Shown here: positions 1 through 13,738 of the stretch, piece after piece
Numbering within the stretch: position 1 is the stretch's first letter
Layout of the letters: every line of letters starts with the position of its first letter
Source of the DNA: Gymnorhina tibicen
Lineage: Eukaryota; Chordata; Aves; Passeriformes; Artamidae
NCBI GenBank assembly: GCA_013399875.1
Contig: VXAZ01001047.1
Location: forward strand, 992,001-1,056,000
Length of the DNA: 64,000 nt
Reading direction: 5' to 3'
Notes under the pieces: generated by a model
Told to the model about the DNA's origin: nothing
The model's database searches: none
What the model saw: only the letters and a program-made list of their open reading frames with translations
Translations under genes and position numbers: made by a program

Positions 1-111
1 TTCCCAATGATACCACTTTTGATAAAAAAAGTAAAATTTCGCTTTCAAAGAGACATATAACAATATCCTTAGGTGATATAAAGCTAGCACATAACCAGGA
101 ATCTTAACAGA

Positions 112-131
112 GATATATATACACACACAGA
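112..131. repeat. Short (TA)n(CA)n microsatellite
   Basis: agatatatatacacacacag: a few TA units followed by CA units. It is a compound microsatellite, too short to be highly variable. Confidence 0.7.
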
Positions 132-242
132 GGCATTATTTTTTTTTATATTACATATAAAAGCATTTTTAAGTAATATACAAACCTGCAGCGCTTGATG
201 TAGCAGTGTTTATTCTAATTGCGATCCTACAAGTGCAGAAGA

Positions 243-297
243 ACTTGGTGATCTTGAAGGTCCTTTCCAACCCAGGCCATTCCTGATTCATTCTAAG
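243..297 (+). mobile_element. CR1 LINE 3' tail fragment
   Basis: The motif tgatcttgaaggtcctttcc followed by aacccaggccattc is the conserved 3' end of avian CR1 elements, here reduced to the last 50-60 bp. The terminal short repeats are diverged (attcctgattcattc). Nothing upstream is recognisably CR1, as expected for a severely 5'-truncated or eroded copy. Confidence 0.8.
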
Positions 298-336
298 AAG
301 GGGGTGGTTTGTTTGTTGTTTGGGTTTGTTGGTTCT

Positions 337-365
337 GGGTTGTTTGGGTTTGGGGGTTTTTTGGG
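337..365 (+). repeat. G-quadruplex candidate in a GT-rich stretch
   Basis: Four G runs (GGG 337-339, GGG 346-348, GGGGG 352-356, GGG 363-365) with loops of 6, 3 and 6 nt fit the G3N1-7 rule. The GT-rich low-complexity stretch spans 299-370 and starts right after the CR1 tail. It is on the strand opposite CDKAL1 transcription, so an RNA structure would need antisense transcription. Confidence 0.6.
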
Positions 366-2892
366 TTTTCCACCCCACAACTGCCAAATGCTGTATTTCT
401 CTGCAGACAGCTATGGACATTATGAATGCACAGATCAGCACAACCAGCCCATGCTTATGTGCAGAGAGAGTAAAGCAACAAATAAAGTCTACTTAAATTA
501 CATGAGGAACTATTATTTTTTGTACATACAATAGCAACAAGGAAGTTGGATAACCTACAAGAGTGAAGAGGGAATATTTGTGTTAGCCATTGCTTGGCTA
601 TGGGGGACTGCTCAGAACATAACCAACTCTGATAAGGAAAACAGACAAGAGACCCTAGGAATCACTGATCCATACTTGTATGTTCCAGTTGTACTTAATT
701 AACTTCTCAATCTGCATGGATGCTAATACCGATGAACAAAATAATTCAACATAATTATATCAGATATCAAAAACTCTAAACAAACATTTTTGGCTTAAGT
801 TAATTTTAAAGAAATATTTAAACAGTTTCAGGAATTTAATTAAAGCAGTTTGATTAAACATACTAGAGAAAGCAATGGTCCTATGCTATTTTTGAGTATT
901 TTCTTGTTCTCCATCTGTGATACAAACTCCTTACAATCCAGATTTAACCTAAGCCTTCCTAATACCTGGGTTCATCTTGTAAAGCCTTGGGAATCCTAGG
1001 AGACAAAGTACCAGAAATAATGTTAAGGTGTTTAATAAGGCACAGCTGCCTTTGAACTACCTATGTTCTCAGCTCTCAGCTCAGGTTGTACAGGAAGACA
1101 GAGAGCAATGGCCCTGTAGAACAGCTCAGTAAGAAGAGGTCCAGAAGCAGAGATGTTCATCTGTGGGCATGGAGAGTTTTAACTGAAGATGGTTGCTTTA
1201 TTTCCATATCTGTCTCAGGGTTCTTGGACAGTTAAGTGAGATACAAGCACAATCATTTTCACTGCTGGTATAACTCAAATTCACCAACCCCAGGTAATAA
1301 TACACCTTATTCCCTCCCTTGCCTGCAGGGATATCCCGGAAAACAGCCCTACTTGTGAGTATGCAGATATGAAGCAGTATGAGTTTTTCCAAAATATAAT
1401 CATTTTCCCCAGAAGATCTTTCATCAGGTTTTGTTGCACTATTATTGCAACAATGTGCCATTAATTCCTGTGTGGGCTCCAGCGTATTAGTCAAAGATAA
1501 AGTGGAATCACTTATGTAATAAGAGGTTCTCCAAATACACTCAACTTGGATTTCAGGTTCCAGTTCAGACAGAGTCTTCCCTTGTCTTTTAAAAGCAAAC
1601 ACCAAGAGACACATGCTACAACTCTCTATATGTATTTTTCCTCAGAAATGCAAACTGAATGCCTGTGCAGTTGAATAAATGATGGTTGGGCTAATGATTC
1701 AGTGTGTCCACATCACTGCTATAGATAAGTATCCTTATAAAAAAATAAAGCCAACCAAAGGAAAAACAACAACAACACAATCGAAATTTACCGTGGGTCA
1801 GTAACAAAACCTCTTATTACGCAATTTCAGATCTCAATGCTGAGAAAAAGAACCTTGTTAAAACATACTGCAAGCTTCTCATTATCATTCAAGTTAAAGT
1901 AAGAAAAAATATTCTTACTGAAAAGGTTTGCCTCTTCCTATTGTAAACATATCAAAACTAGAAACCAAGAAAAAAAGCATTACAAATCAGCACTGGAGAA
2001 GTAAAAAAACCCTCAAACAGTGATGCAATGATTTTCTAACTCTATTTCAAACCTCAAATCCTCTGGACAGTAGGCAAAGGTTAACAAAAGAGCACCAAGG
2101 CTGCAAACAAGTGCATGTCCTTATCAGGGAAGACAAAGATGGTAAAGGAACATGTAGCATCAGCCACAACTAAAGCTACTTGACCATATTTTGAGAAGAC
2201 AAAATTAAGCTGCTCCCTCTCTCCATCCTGCTACCTGCCATCTGCCCATGAGGCCAAAAAGCAAAGCCACATCTTTGGCAAGGGGTGAAGCTGGTAGCAG
2301 CTGCATCACCACAACAGCTCCAGCAGGGAGCAGGGGAAAGAAGAGAAATGGGGCAACTCAGTGTGTTCTCTTCACATGGAAATATTTCACCAAGCAGTGA
2401 TTCCCAGCTGGAAACCTTGTTATGTAAGTAATATCATTTAGGACGTTAGAGGAAGTCAGTTACAGCCCATTCTCCTCAATCCAAACATACTCCCTGAATG
2501 TCATCTTAGCATGTGGTTTCTGAGCAATAGTCACAAGAAATTAAAGATCAACACACTGCATCTCAACCACAGCAACAGTAAAGAATCACAGCAACAGAGT
2601 GCGCAACACCTGGCTTATTCTCATTAAATGTTCTTCCTACAAGAATTGTAATATGTTAAGTAACATTTCACAACAGCTTAGCTTAAAAATTTTGCAACAA
2701 GCAAGCTTCACTGGTGTGTTTTGTGAAATACAAATGGAAACCACAAAACCAAGAGCATGCACTGCTTGCTGTAAAAACTGTGAACTTTTGGCTTAAAAAA
2801 CATGTTGCTCAAGAGATATTTTAACACTGCATTATGCCATTAACACTGAAAACCAATGTATTTCAAATATGAAGAAAATAATCCCTTTCCTT

Positions 2893-3497
2893 ATGAAAGG
2901 AAGCCAAGAGGGACTTGGGGGTGCTGCTGGATGAAATATCGGACTTCAGCCGTCAGTGTGTCCTTGCAGCCCGGAAAGCCAGTTGTATCCCAGGTGCATC
3001 CAAAGCAGTGTGGGCTGCAGGGCAAGGGAGGGGATTCTGCCCCTCTGCTCTGCTCTGGTGAGACCCCACCTGCAGGGCTGCATCCAGCTCTGGGGTCCCA
3101 GCACAGGAAGGACAGGACCTGTTGATGTGGGTTCAGAGGAGGCGACAGAGATGATCAGACGTCTGGAGCGAGCACCTCTCCTATGAGGAAAGGCTTACAG
3201 AGCTGGGGTTGTTCAGCCTGGAGAGAAGAAGGCTCCAGGGAGGCCTTTCAGTACATAATGAGGGCTTATAGGAAAGATGGGGATAGACTTTGTAATAGGG
3301 CCTGCTGCAATAGGACAAAGGGTAATGGTTTCAAACCAAAGAGATTGTCTAGAGAGGTGGTGGATGATCCATCCCTGGAAACATTCAAAGCCAGGCTGGA
3401 GAGGACTCTGATCTAGTTTAAGACATTCCTTTTCATTGCAGGAGGTTGGACAAGGTGACGTTCAAAGGTCCCTTCCAACCCAGACCATTCTGTGATA
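2893..3497 (+). mobile_element. CR1 LINE, 5'-truncated, with internal deletion
   Basis: The copy starts in the C-terminal part of the CR1 reverse-transcriptase ORF (gacttgggggtgctgctgga), continues through the Gly-Cys-Ile-like and CSALVRPHL-like blocks (ctctgctctgctctggtgag then accccacctgcagggctgca) and ends with the CR1 tail (aaggtcccttccaacccaga, then ccattctgtgat). The coding frame is broken by indels and stops. Compared with the family as I know it, the block between the poly-purine FKLKEGR-like region and the hairpin-like agaggtggtggatg motif is missing near 3342-3350, an internal deletion of roughly 100 bp. Transcribed on the strand opposite CDKAL1. Confidence 0.95.
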
Positions 3498-5719
3498 GTG
3501 AATTCTACAAAGTTACCACATTCTGAAGCTCCAGGTTTACCATACATTGAATTTATATTAGTTCAGGACTAAATTAGAAGCAACTCTGCTGAGCCATAGA
3601 GGGAAGGTCAAAACAAAGCGCTTTCTGTGCAAAAACATGTTTGACCTGTTTTCTAGAATGCTTGAGTATATTACATCCATGTATACATAAATAGTTAAAT
3701 TCACAGGTTATAAATGCAATTACAAGCTATAGGACCAAAGAGGCCACATAAATTTCGTATGTATAAAAACAAAATAACCGTAGCTTCCACTTCTCATGTA
3801 AAAGTTCATCCATTTCAAAAATCCTTCCACTTTTGGTCTTTCCCTTTGAGCAGCTTAAATGTCTTTGCTGGTTCAGTCCAGCACAGTTCATATAACTAAG
3901 CTAGCAAGTATGTCCAATACTGGCTAAACAAGAGAGTTCCTACTAACAGCAAGAAATAAAACATGAAAAGAGGAAATATCTGAAAGAATCATTTCAAGTT
4001 CAGATATTATATATTAAAAAGGCAGTATCTGAAGCTAAGAGCAAGCTGAAGTAAGAATTCCATTTCTTGCAGCTTTCCTTGTGTAAGAAGTTTTACAATC
4101 TGGCTTCAGGATTCTAATTAAACATCGTATTCTTTTCTGAAAGAATGCGGAAGAAAATTCTTCATTGTATTTGGGATACAGCCATCCTCACATCTTTTCT
4201 GTCTCTAAATAACATTTTTCACTCATCTTCATTTTTTGAGGTTGCAGGTATCAATTTTACAGCTCCACAAAGTAAACATTCCTATTTAATGACTGCTATA
4301 AGGTAAAAGCATACAAACTAGACATCTATTATGGAAATAGGCTACATTAAAAAAGCACAGGGAGAGAAAATTAAAACTGGAGGCATATGAAGTATTTAGG
4401 AAAAAAATCCATGCTACCCAGTTGGATTGAGGTAATCAGAGATTGCTTCTACAATGAGTTTTGCTGTTTTAAATAATTTTATTTAACACTGTACTTTTGT
4501 AAAAAGAGAGTCTCTGCCTCTTCATTGCTGAGTTTCCCTTGAGATTATGCTAATAAAATATAATAGACCCAAGGAAAACAATAGGTTTTTTCCTACTTGG
4601 AGTAAACACATTACATTTCTTGGTGAGTATTTGTGTTATGTTGGTAACTGGAGGCACTAACAAGGGTCAGTTTCCATCCTTGTGTGAGCTGTAAAATCAG
4701 TACATGAAAAAAGTTGACTATTTATCCTGTTAAAAGCAGTTACCAGACATTATCTCTTAGGAAAGTTTCAAATTCAAACACATATTTGGAATGAAAGAAT
4801 TCTGTGGTCAACTGTGTCTTGCTGTTGGCCCGTGTTTCTGCCTTTTTTTTCTATTGAAAGCTAAAAAGAAAATTTTACCAGTAAAGAAAAAATTCTGGAT
4901 AAACAGTTAAATTGAAAAGAAACAGTTGTCTACACTCATGTCCCTCCCAAGAGCGGTGCACCAAGGGTCAAGTCAGCAGCTGAGGTGTGCAATGCCGAAT
5001 GTGAACTGCTGGACTGCACTGGTAGTATCCCGACTTGCCTTGACTAAATGTGCCACAACAAAATCTCAGCATACCATCAATCTTTGCAGATGCGTGTTAA
5101 ACAGAGACAGGAATTACAACGAGACTCAGTGTAAAAAACAAGAGAATTTGTTGAATACAGACAAAACAGAAAAATCCCCAACAGTATTTTTGCTCTTTGT
5201 GGGTTAGCATCTAACAACCACGGGACAAATGCTTTCAGAAGTATGAGAGAAGATGCTTTTGACACTCAAGCTCACCTGAACAAGCAAGCATTGCCTGTTA
5301 TAGGACAAACACCCCTAAAGTATTAGTAGATAATCTTTTGAACCAAAACCAAATACAATCATACTTGTCAGTAATGACAACTTTAGATCACGTTGATTTT
5401 TGCATTAGTCCTGCTACACCAAGTTTCTGCATGTTTTCCTATGCTCCCTCTCTAGGAAAAGTCAGGCCTGCTAGGACAACAGCCAACATGCACCTAATTA
5501 GATAAATAGTCAAAGCTACCAACCACCTGCTTCCAGCACTCAAAGCATTAACCTTTTCTGCTCAATTCATCTGTCTGAAATGGTAAAACAAAACACTTGT
5601 TAACATAGGGGGTCATAAAATATGCAAAACACTGATTCTGTAAAGCTCATATAACCCATCCTAAAACCAGCTAACAAGAACTGCTATTCATATTACTGAA
5701 TCACCCTTTCATCATTCTA

Positions 5720-5759
5720 CTGTATTTCATATATTCTGCTCTGTATTTCATATATTCTG
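5720..5759 (+). repeat. Tandem duplication, 21-bp period
   Basis: ctgtatttcatatattctg occurs twice (5720-5738 and 5741-5759), identical over 19 bp and separated by two bases. It suggests a recent replication-slippage duplication. Confidence 0.92.
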
Positions 5760-7205
5760 GTTAAAAGCTCAGAAGAGCAAGGGGAAAAAGGAAAACAAAT
5801 AAAACCAATAAAAAATTCCATTATTTTTCACCTCTTATGACTGTACTTTCTGTATGCAGACAAACCAAACCAAGCAGAGCTCTGTCCTGATCCTGTCCCA
5901 CATTATTTCAATGGACATCAATTAATACTAAGTCCTCTCTCAGTAATGCTATCGCATATTTGCGGCAAATCTAAAATCTCAGTATCTCCTGCACTTTTTA
6001 GTGCTGGAGCAAGTAATTTGGTTACCTCTCAAGAAGAGAAAGGAACAAGAAATTCCCCAACAGATGGGAGGTGAATATCACACGGCAGAAGCAGCAAGAA
6101 TTCCGACTGCACATCCCCAAATTAATTGCAACACAAAGTTCAGCTTCAGTAGTCCACTACTGGGCACAGTCTGCTTGGATAAGTCATAAATATTGTTCCA
6201 AGGACAAGAAAGTGTACACAGCCTACTGTTTGAAGTAATAAAAAGACACACTACAATGTCTCAGACTGCTGCTGTTTCCAGCAGTTGTCCACTATCTCAC
6301 CACTGTTTGAATCACAAGCTCCTCAGGAACTGTCACAAGCTCTTTGCTTTGGCAAACTCCATAGGGGCATTTTCCACCTGAAGGCATGCTGACTTACAAA
6401 CTGTTAATATTCTGATTCCACTCGCATTCCTTAAATTCACGTACACAGTGGTGGATTTTATTCTTTTGCACACCACAACCCAAACTAGACTTTTAAAGTC
6501 TTTATTTAGTAGCCTATTTTTTGAACTGCAAACAGAAAACACTCCAATCCAGTAACGACAAACTAGAGGTTAAGGTGCTAATCTGAAGTGTGAGTTAAAT
6601 CAAGGGAGGAACTTGGTCATGAGAAATCATTGTCCCCATCCTGTTAAAACAGGCAAGACATTTCAAATATATTTTAACATGTTTTTCACGTATGTGCCCA
6701 TAATGGGAAACCAAGCATAGTTTTGCTCAAATGTCTCCAATCCCTCAGAAAGCCTCTTCTTTAAAGCCCTTGATTAAGTAACAAATCAAACCTGAAACTT
6801 CTGGCCCAAAACAGTGCCTCCATCTTCCTGATGGTTTCTGCTGTATCTGTCCCTGGTCTGGGCAAAGAGGGGGCACTAAGAGCACTAAGAGCCCAAGAGA
6901 ACATCCCATCCCCAAAGCAAGCATATGGCAGAATAGCATGAGGAACACTAGGAAAGCCCAATACTTACTTTTGCTAATTTTATTAACTCTGTCTGGAGAG
7001 GTTTCCTAAAATTATGCAATTTGACCAAGTCTGAGAGGAGGGGGAAGAACTGTCTTGGTTTTTAACTAAAGATAACATCAGCAGTGCAGTCTGAAGAGAA
7101 TTAGATATCCTTTTCAGTGCTGCTCATTTTCTTGAAACAGGTTTCAGATGGTTATCCATGCATGCAAGTTCTTGTTCTAAAATGCTGAAAAAAGACCAAA
7201 TGACA

Positions 7206-7467
7206 GGACCCAGGGCAATGGCATGAAGCTGGGTCAGGAGAGGTTTAGACTGGGTATTAGTAAAAGGTTCTTCACCCAGAGGGTGGTTGGGCACTGGAAC
7301 AGGCTCCCCAGGGAAGTGGTCAGAGGACCAAGCCTGACAGAGCTCAAGAAGAGTTTGGACAATGCTCACAGGCACGTGGTGTGATTCTTGGGGTGTCCTG
7401 TGCAAGGCCAGGACTCGATGATCCTTATGGGTCCATTCCAACCTCTGCATATTCTGCAATTCTGTGG
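7206..7467 (+). mobile_element. CR1 LINE 3' fragment
   Basis: This is the last 260 bp of a CR1. It contains the RT C-terminal remnant (gggcactggaacaggctccc, caggg) and the 3' end caggactcgatgatccttat followed by gggtccattccaacctc and a diverged ATTCTGCAATTCTG terminal repeat. The 3' tail differs from the 2893-3497 copy (gggtccatt instead of aaggtcccttcc), so it belongs to a different CR1 subfamily. Confidence 0.92.
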
Positions 7468-10400
7468 TACCTGAGCCCCCATTTTGGCTGACAAGGAGAA
7501 AGGTGAAAAGCTTTACTCCGTGAACTACCAGGAGAGCTATACTTTTAAAATCAGAAGTCTTCCTTGTTTACCCATATCACTGAAGTGTATTGGTTGATTG
7601 CATTTGTTTGCAAAGGAAAGTGTATCTTGTATGTTTAGCAATGAACTTAACCGATATTCAATGTCTGTAAACACTACCTGTGAAGCACCAGTGCTCCTGG
7701 AGCCTACATAGCTGGGGACCTGTAACTACTAGCCTTGTCAAAAAGTGCAAATACAGACATATGAAGTCATGAAATAAGAGTTTCATGGCCTCTCATGTCC
7801 TGGCAATATTTTCTTCTCTAAATGGCGAACAAATGTACATCAGTCCCTAATGATCTGGCTCAAGACATAAAGAGTATCTAAAAGCTAATTAGCCCACTAA
7901 AGCATCTGAGGCTTAATCAGCACTGCACTAACATCTCAAAGCATCAATATCATGGAGTTCTTCAGACAGTCCCAAATGCGATCATATCAGAATAGAAAAG
8001 ATTTCTAGAATCACATTTAGAAGGTTATTTTAACAGGTGCTGTTCTTGTACTTTTTTTTAAAACCTTTTAAAATATTAAACTAAAGTGCACACCAGTTTA
8101 TAACCCAGGCTTTTACAAATCTCTGCAAAATGTGGCTATGTAACACCTGCAATCACAAGCAGTCCATAATCCTTTTATCTTCTAAATACTATGCAATGGA
8201 AAGCACTCAGTTCTATATGGTGTGCTTTTTCTCTGCATTTTATAACATCATGTCAACCACCTTTTAACATTCTCTTTTACGGCAGAGATGAGTGCAAGGA
8301 AAAGAACACACTCAAATGCAGCTAAAAAACTTCCACTAACAAACGTCATTTAAATCGCAGAATTCTTCACCAACATCTATGTCTTCCATCATCCTAAGAC
8401 ACTAAAAGCATGGATGACAATATTCAGTAAGTTTAAAAAGAAGAAAAAATACTTACTAGGTTGGTAAGGTTTTAAATAAAGACTTCAGTTTAATAACATT
8501 TTTGTTCTAAGCCTATAAAATCCCTCTGCAGCATTTGGAAGCCAGAGAGCATTTGGAGTCAGCTATGCTCCTTGGTAAAGCTTGACCAACTATGTAACTG
8601 TGAAACTGGTATTGCTTAAGCTGAGAAATGTTAACTAGGAGAATGAACATTAAAAAAAAAATTCATTGTTTTGTAATATGGATGGGCATAGCTGTACAAA
8701 AACCAAAATCTCTAATGCTCAAGCAGAAAACCCTTCTAGAAATTTTGCCAGGAAAATGCAGAAGCTCAAAAAAAAAAAAAACCTCATCTGTTGAATGTAA
8801 GAGAAATATTCAGTGTTTTCAACTAACAAATTTGTACACATTACATCAAAGATTAGAGCACTTCCTAAAACAAAATTATTTCTTTACGAAACAGAATGAG
8901 CTCCAAAACTAATTTTAAAATTAATTTTGGTTAATGGTGTGTGATTGCTGAGATCTTAATAGATCTCCTACATGTGTAAACACATAAATGTTGAGCCTAA
9001 ATCTGTTCCAATCAAGCTTTTGATGAAGCAACTTCAGCAGTCACCTAAGCTTCTCCAGTTGTTCTTAGAAAAGAACTGTGATTTTAAATTCTAGTTAATT
9101 GATTTACAGGCTCCACTCAAAACGAAGTAACTCCTATTGTCTGGGGAAGGAGTTCCTCTTGCACTGTGAATATAGCATAAATCTTGAATACAAGCACTTC
9201 ATCAGTCTGTGTCAGCCTTTCATCCTGGCAAAAGGCAAGGTTTTCACCAACATTATCTAGACTAGTTTAGAGAGTCTAAGCAAGTATTATCGGCAACAGT
9301 CTTAGGGGAAAAAAAAAATCAAGTGCCAAACTTCCTCCCACCCAGTGAAGTTTGTATAGCAGGCATTTTTACTTTGAAGAATTGAGCCCTTCCTCAGATT
9401 TCTTCAATACATGTGGGAAACAGCAGTACCCCTACCTACAATTCTCAGTACTGCCCTGTTACCTTAAGTACTCCGACACAAACACCGAAAGTCATGGCAA
9501 CACTATTTCCGCAAAATGTAATAAACAGCCAGGCTATGACACTCATCTCAGAAACCTACACCTGGTGGAAGTGATCTTCTTATGCTAACAGGATGTATAA
9601 AATAAAAAGCTTTGAAATACTTATGTTTCCTCTTCTGCAAGTACATCACAGCTTAGATTTTATTGCATGAACGGTATAAACAACTGTAAATCACAGACTA
9701 CTTCTACACTGGAAATGTATTAGTAACAGCAAAAGGATTAATGCTGCGTTAAAGAAAGTGATAACTCTGCACAGTGTGCAATTTTTCATTTTGCTCAATT
9801 TGCAAAATGCATCATATAAATTACATTCATAAATGTTGAAAAAAAGAAACAAAAAAAACATTCTTCCAGGGTTATTTTCATTTGCAAAGATGTCAAGCAG
9901 CAGAAAATTATTATTATCTCTGGACGAGCTTTTGTATTTCTTAAAGAATAACTTCCTTCTGTACTTAACATCAACACAATTGCATTTGGTGAACAGAAAT
10001 CCTGTAGCATCCAAAGGCAGTCATGCCTTTTACTCTTCAATTTAATCCACTGAGAGCTTTAAACAACTTGCCAGGTCTACAACCAGTCCTCTTAAACTAA
10101 CATTTCCACAAATTCCACGGTTTTTGATGCTCCTTCTAGCATAAAAGTGAGATCCCACACACAGTGTTTATTCATGAATTGGTGAAAACTAAAGCGAGGA
10201 CAGAACTGGAAGCCACACGGTGCTACTTCAGTGCTAAAAGCCCTCACATCTCTGTCACAACTCATAGCTATCAGAAGGAAAAGGGTTGAACACACACTGG
10301 AGCGTGCCATAAAGTGAATGCAGCAACAAATACATCAGAGAATGTGTGTTAATGCTACATGTTAATTATGTATCGTAACAAAGATGATTATTTATAGTGG

Positions 10401-12860
10401 TCAGACTTATTCTGTACCACGAGACAAGCCATGAACACCTCAAAAGCATAACTACACCATTCCTCCAAGACAAATCATTCTGGCTATTTTGATGAGAGAG
10501 ACTCCAGATTCCTATTCATAATACTTCAACCAGCAGGAGACTCCTTAAGGAGAAGCTAAAGTCCCTGAGCACAAGTCACTTATACCAACACTCAGGAATG
10601 GATCAAGCAAGGGAAAAGACTGCTAGCTAGAAACACAGACAACACACAACAGTCTCCGAATCTTCAGAGGTTGTCAGGAAAACTGGGTTACATATCTGAG
10701 ATGTAACAGTCAAGAAAAGAGTATCAGAGCACACAGAAATTAATGGAGCATGAAGAGAAAAACTGAAGAGAAAAATAACTTTATTTTAAAGGAAGCAAGC
10801 TCCTCTAGAACATGCTCTTGGACTTAATTCTCTTCATCAAACAGTCTTACCAGATTTACTGTGGTTTACACAAGTTGAGGTTAGTAACTTACTTCTTGAA
10901 TGTTATTCTTGTTATTACTAACAGCTAAGTTTTAAGAAAGCTACTTTTGAATAAAAGAAATGATAGCAGAAAATGTTACCTGATAACCTTCTGCAATTGA
11001 GAAAAAAAAACAAAACAAACCACAAAAACATTAAGCAGAGGCACTTAAATGGACCACCAAAAAACTACCCAACATCCCTCAAAACAAATAAATAGTGACA
11101 TGTCTCTGGAAGAATTTTAATTATATTTTACTTATTTTTTCTTATTTATACTGTTTATAAAACACATATATACATATACACTTAACTCATTTAAATTGGT
11201 CACACTGACAGATGATCAGGTCCAGAACAAAGATATCATACTGAAACATTATCAGCAAAAAAAGGATGCAATTCACTTTTAAATAAATAAATTTTTTCTA
11301 ACATTATTTCATTTTAAAGTCTAAGGCAAAACAAAGTCAATGTCAAAAAATGGAACTTTCCAAAAGCTGCTAATTTCTTGGCATGCCCAGCAACTACTCT
11401 ACTAAAGCACAAGAGGTATATCCATCACCAACCAAAACACAAGCCTTAATCATTATTTTTTCAAACTCTACCTACTTAATTATAGTAGGAATTCTTTACT
11501 GCTATTGCCTAACTTTACTTTAATCTTATTTCATGACTAACCAACTGAGAATAAAATCTGCACAGAAAAAATCTCTCCATTCCCATCCATAAGCTAATGT
11601 CTTTAAACAACTGTTTGCCCTCCATACCATCACTGGTTCGCAAATTCAACTTTATTGACACTGAACAACAGGAGACTATTCCTAAGAGCTAAAAGAGAAA
11701 ACAAAACAGCATAAACATTATACTGTCAGTTGGCTCGTATCAGCTGTATACACATCTGCAAAGGTTCAGAGTGTCTGGGAGGTGTTTTGCTCCTTTTTTA
11801 TAATAAAATCAGACTGGAAAAGGCTGAACCTACAGGACTTGCATTCTGGCACATCCTTTGGCACATGGTATTACTGAGGGATCAGCTTTTCACAGCCATT
11901 CTTTAACCACCACTGGTTTGAATCAGTCCATTTTAAGGTCATGTAGGCAAGCAAGGTAGCAGGAACTGTTGCAGTGCAAACAGAATAACCAAACCTGAAA
12001 TACTTTTCTCACATAACATCCATAATACTATGTAACACTTTCAGACTGATTTTTTTTTAAATTTTAAAGAAGAATTTTACAGTGCTGAGTATTAATTTTT
12101 CCACTTCAAGTATGTTTGCTTTGACAACACACACACTACATGCTTATTTTGCTACTCAACTGAGAAAAACAAAGATCTCCATAGTTACTAACAGGCTGCT
12201 GTGACAAGATATAATGGCAGTTCATTTTGTATCACCCAAACTACATGTACTGGGTTTTTGGTGTAACACGTTAAGAACTATTTGGGAGAAGTTGCATTCT
12301 TTAGAGAGACAAGCTTTCGTCATGATTGTAAAACCCAAATACAGGAGCAGTTACATTTTTCTGAGAGTGAGGATGTTTAATCTTTCCGTTCCAAGTCCCA
12401 CAACTGTGCACTCACATATGGTTCTCTCCCCTGTGTTTAATGAACCTTATGAAAAATGGTCAGAAACAACTACAAAAGTTGTCATTCTCCAAGGCTGGGA
12501 ACTGCCAGGATCTGAGATTAGAGAATGAACAATGCATGCTACAGGAAAAGAGCAAGTATAGGGAGATGTAAGGATAAAAAAGAACAAATCCAAGCTACAA
12601 GTAACATCAGGTTCATGAACAGAGCAGCAACAGAAACATGTTCTTCAAAGAAATAGTTTTGGTCATTTGCTTTCACAGTTAGGCCCTCTTTCTTAACCAA
12701 CTCTATTCTCCTGGCTAGGACACACACCATACAGCACATCATTTCTGGCACAGGATTAGTAAAATAGAAGGATGGCCACAACTGAACTGGAAACTATCTT
12801 GTCATCAGTTCTGTTGGCCAACACACACTAACTGCTGGAAGTATTCTGGGAATAGTTTGC

Positions 12861-12877
12861 TTTTTTTTTTTTTTTTT
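12861..12877 (+). repeat. Poly-T run (17 T)
   Basis: Homopolymer of 17 T. On the minus strand it could be the A tail of an old retrocopy, but I see no recognisable retrocopy next to it. Confidence 0.9.
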
Positions 12878-12885
12878 GGCAACAG

Positions 12886-12990
12886 AGAAGAAAAGGCAAA
12901 AGCCTTTCTGGTCACCAAGTGCAACACCAGCAGCCAGGAAGGGAAGCACTGTGAGGGGGGAGGAAATTTCTGCTGTGCCACCTACAGCAG
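12886..12990 (+). other. Exon-like segment on the plus strand (antisense to CDKAL1)
   Basis: A run of 17 T (12861-12877) and ggcaacag form an apparent acceptor. It is followed by 105 nt that are GC-richer than the neighbourhood and by a strong donor (CAG then GTAAGTG at 12991). Two of three frames are open (e.g. KKRQKPFWSPSATPAARKGS). There is no recognised product. It might be an exon of an antisense non-coding RNA or a coincidence next to a homopolymer. Confidence 0.2.
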
Positions 12991-13467
12991 GTAAGTGTTT
13001 CCTGTTCCAGGTTACAGTCCCGAGACTGTTAGTAACTCCAGCATTACAAGCAGATATCTTATATCCAGCTTCTCTCTCCTCTCTCTCTTCCCAAGAACTA
13101 TGTTTTTCTAACCAAAATGGATTTCAACAGCCAGTCCATCCCCAGTGCACCACACTAAACAAATGACTGCACAAATAGCCAAACTTGTTTACTAAAGATA
13201 AAATCTACAAGACACATACCACAATATTTCTTAATACCAGGCAATGACAGCTGTATGTGTATAGGTTTTCCAGTTACTCTCATCACAACTACACTTCTGC
13301 AAAAGAAACTGGAGGCAAAAGTTGCTACCATGTCTTTTTTTTTTTGACATCACTAGAATGGTATTGAGTAATAAAACACATTCTTCACAAGGCTTCTATT
13401 ATAAGCTAATCAGTTAATCTTTTAAGTGAAATAGCTGGTTTTGAGGGTACACCTGGTACCCTTTTCA

Positions 13468-13738
13468 AAGAATCACAGAACTGGTAGGGTTGGAAGGACT
13501 TCTGGACATCATCTTGTCCGACCCCCCTGCCAAGGCAGGGTAACCCAGAGCAGGTGACACAGGAACACATCCAGGTGGGTTTGGAATGTCTCCAGAGAGG
13601 GAGACTCCACAATCTCCCTGGGCAGCCTCTTCCAGTGCTCTGCCATCCTCAACATTAAAAGAAGTTCTTTCTCATGTTAAGTTACTTCTTATCATTTAAT
13701 TTATGGCCATTGCTGGGCACCACTGAAAAGAAGGTCCC
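13468..13738 (-). mobile_element. CR1 LINE 3' fragment
   Basis: The element runs on the minus strand: the plus strand begins with the reverse complement of the tail (agaatcacagaactggtagg gttggaagg) and continues through gactccacaatctccctggg cagcc to the ggccattgctgggcaccact region. It is about 270 bp, non-coding, in the same orientation as CDKAL1, and sits only about 380 bp 3' of the coding exon's donor. Confidence 0.92.

Noticed and set aside
2856..3416. Several plus-strand ORFs of 76-89 codons
   Set aside because: They are shadows within the CR1 at 2893-3497 and do not encode intact proteins.
6969..7005. Minus-strand segment between attttag and GTAAGTAT reading ETSPDRVNKISK
   Set aside because: Too short, weak pyrimidine tract, does not match the next CDKAL1 exon (AGCVPQ region).
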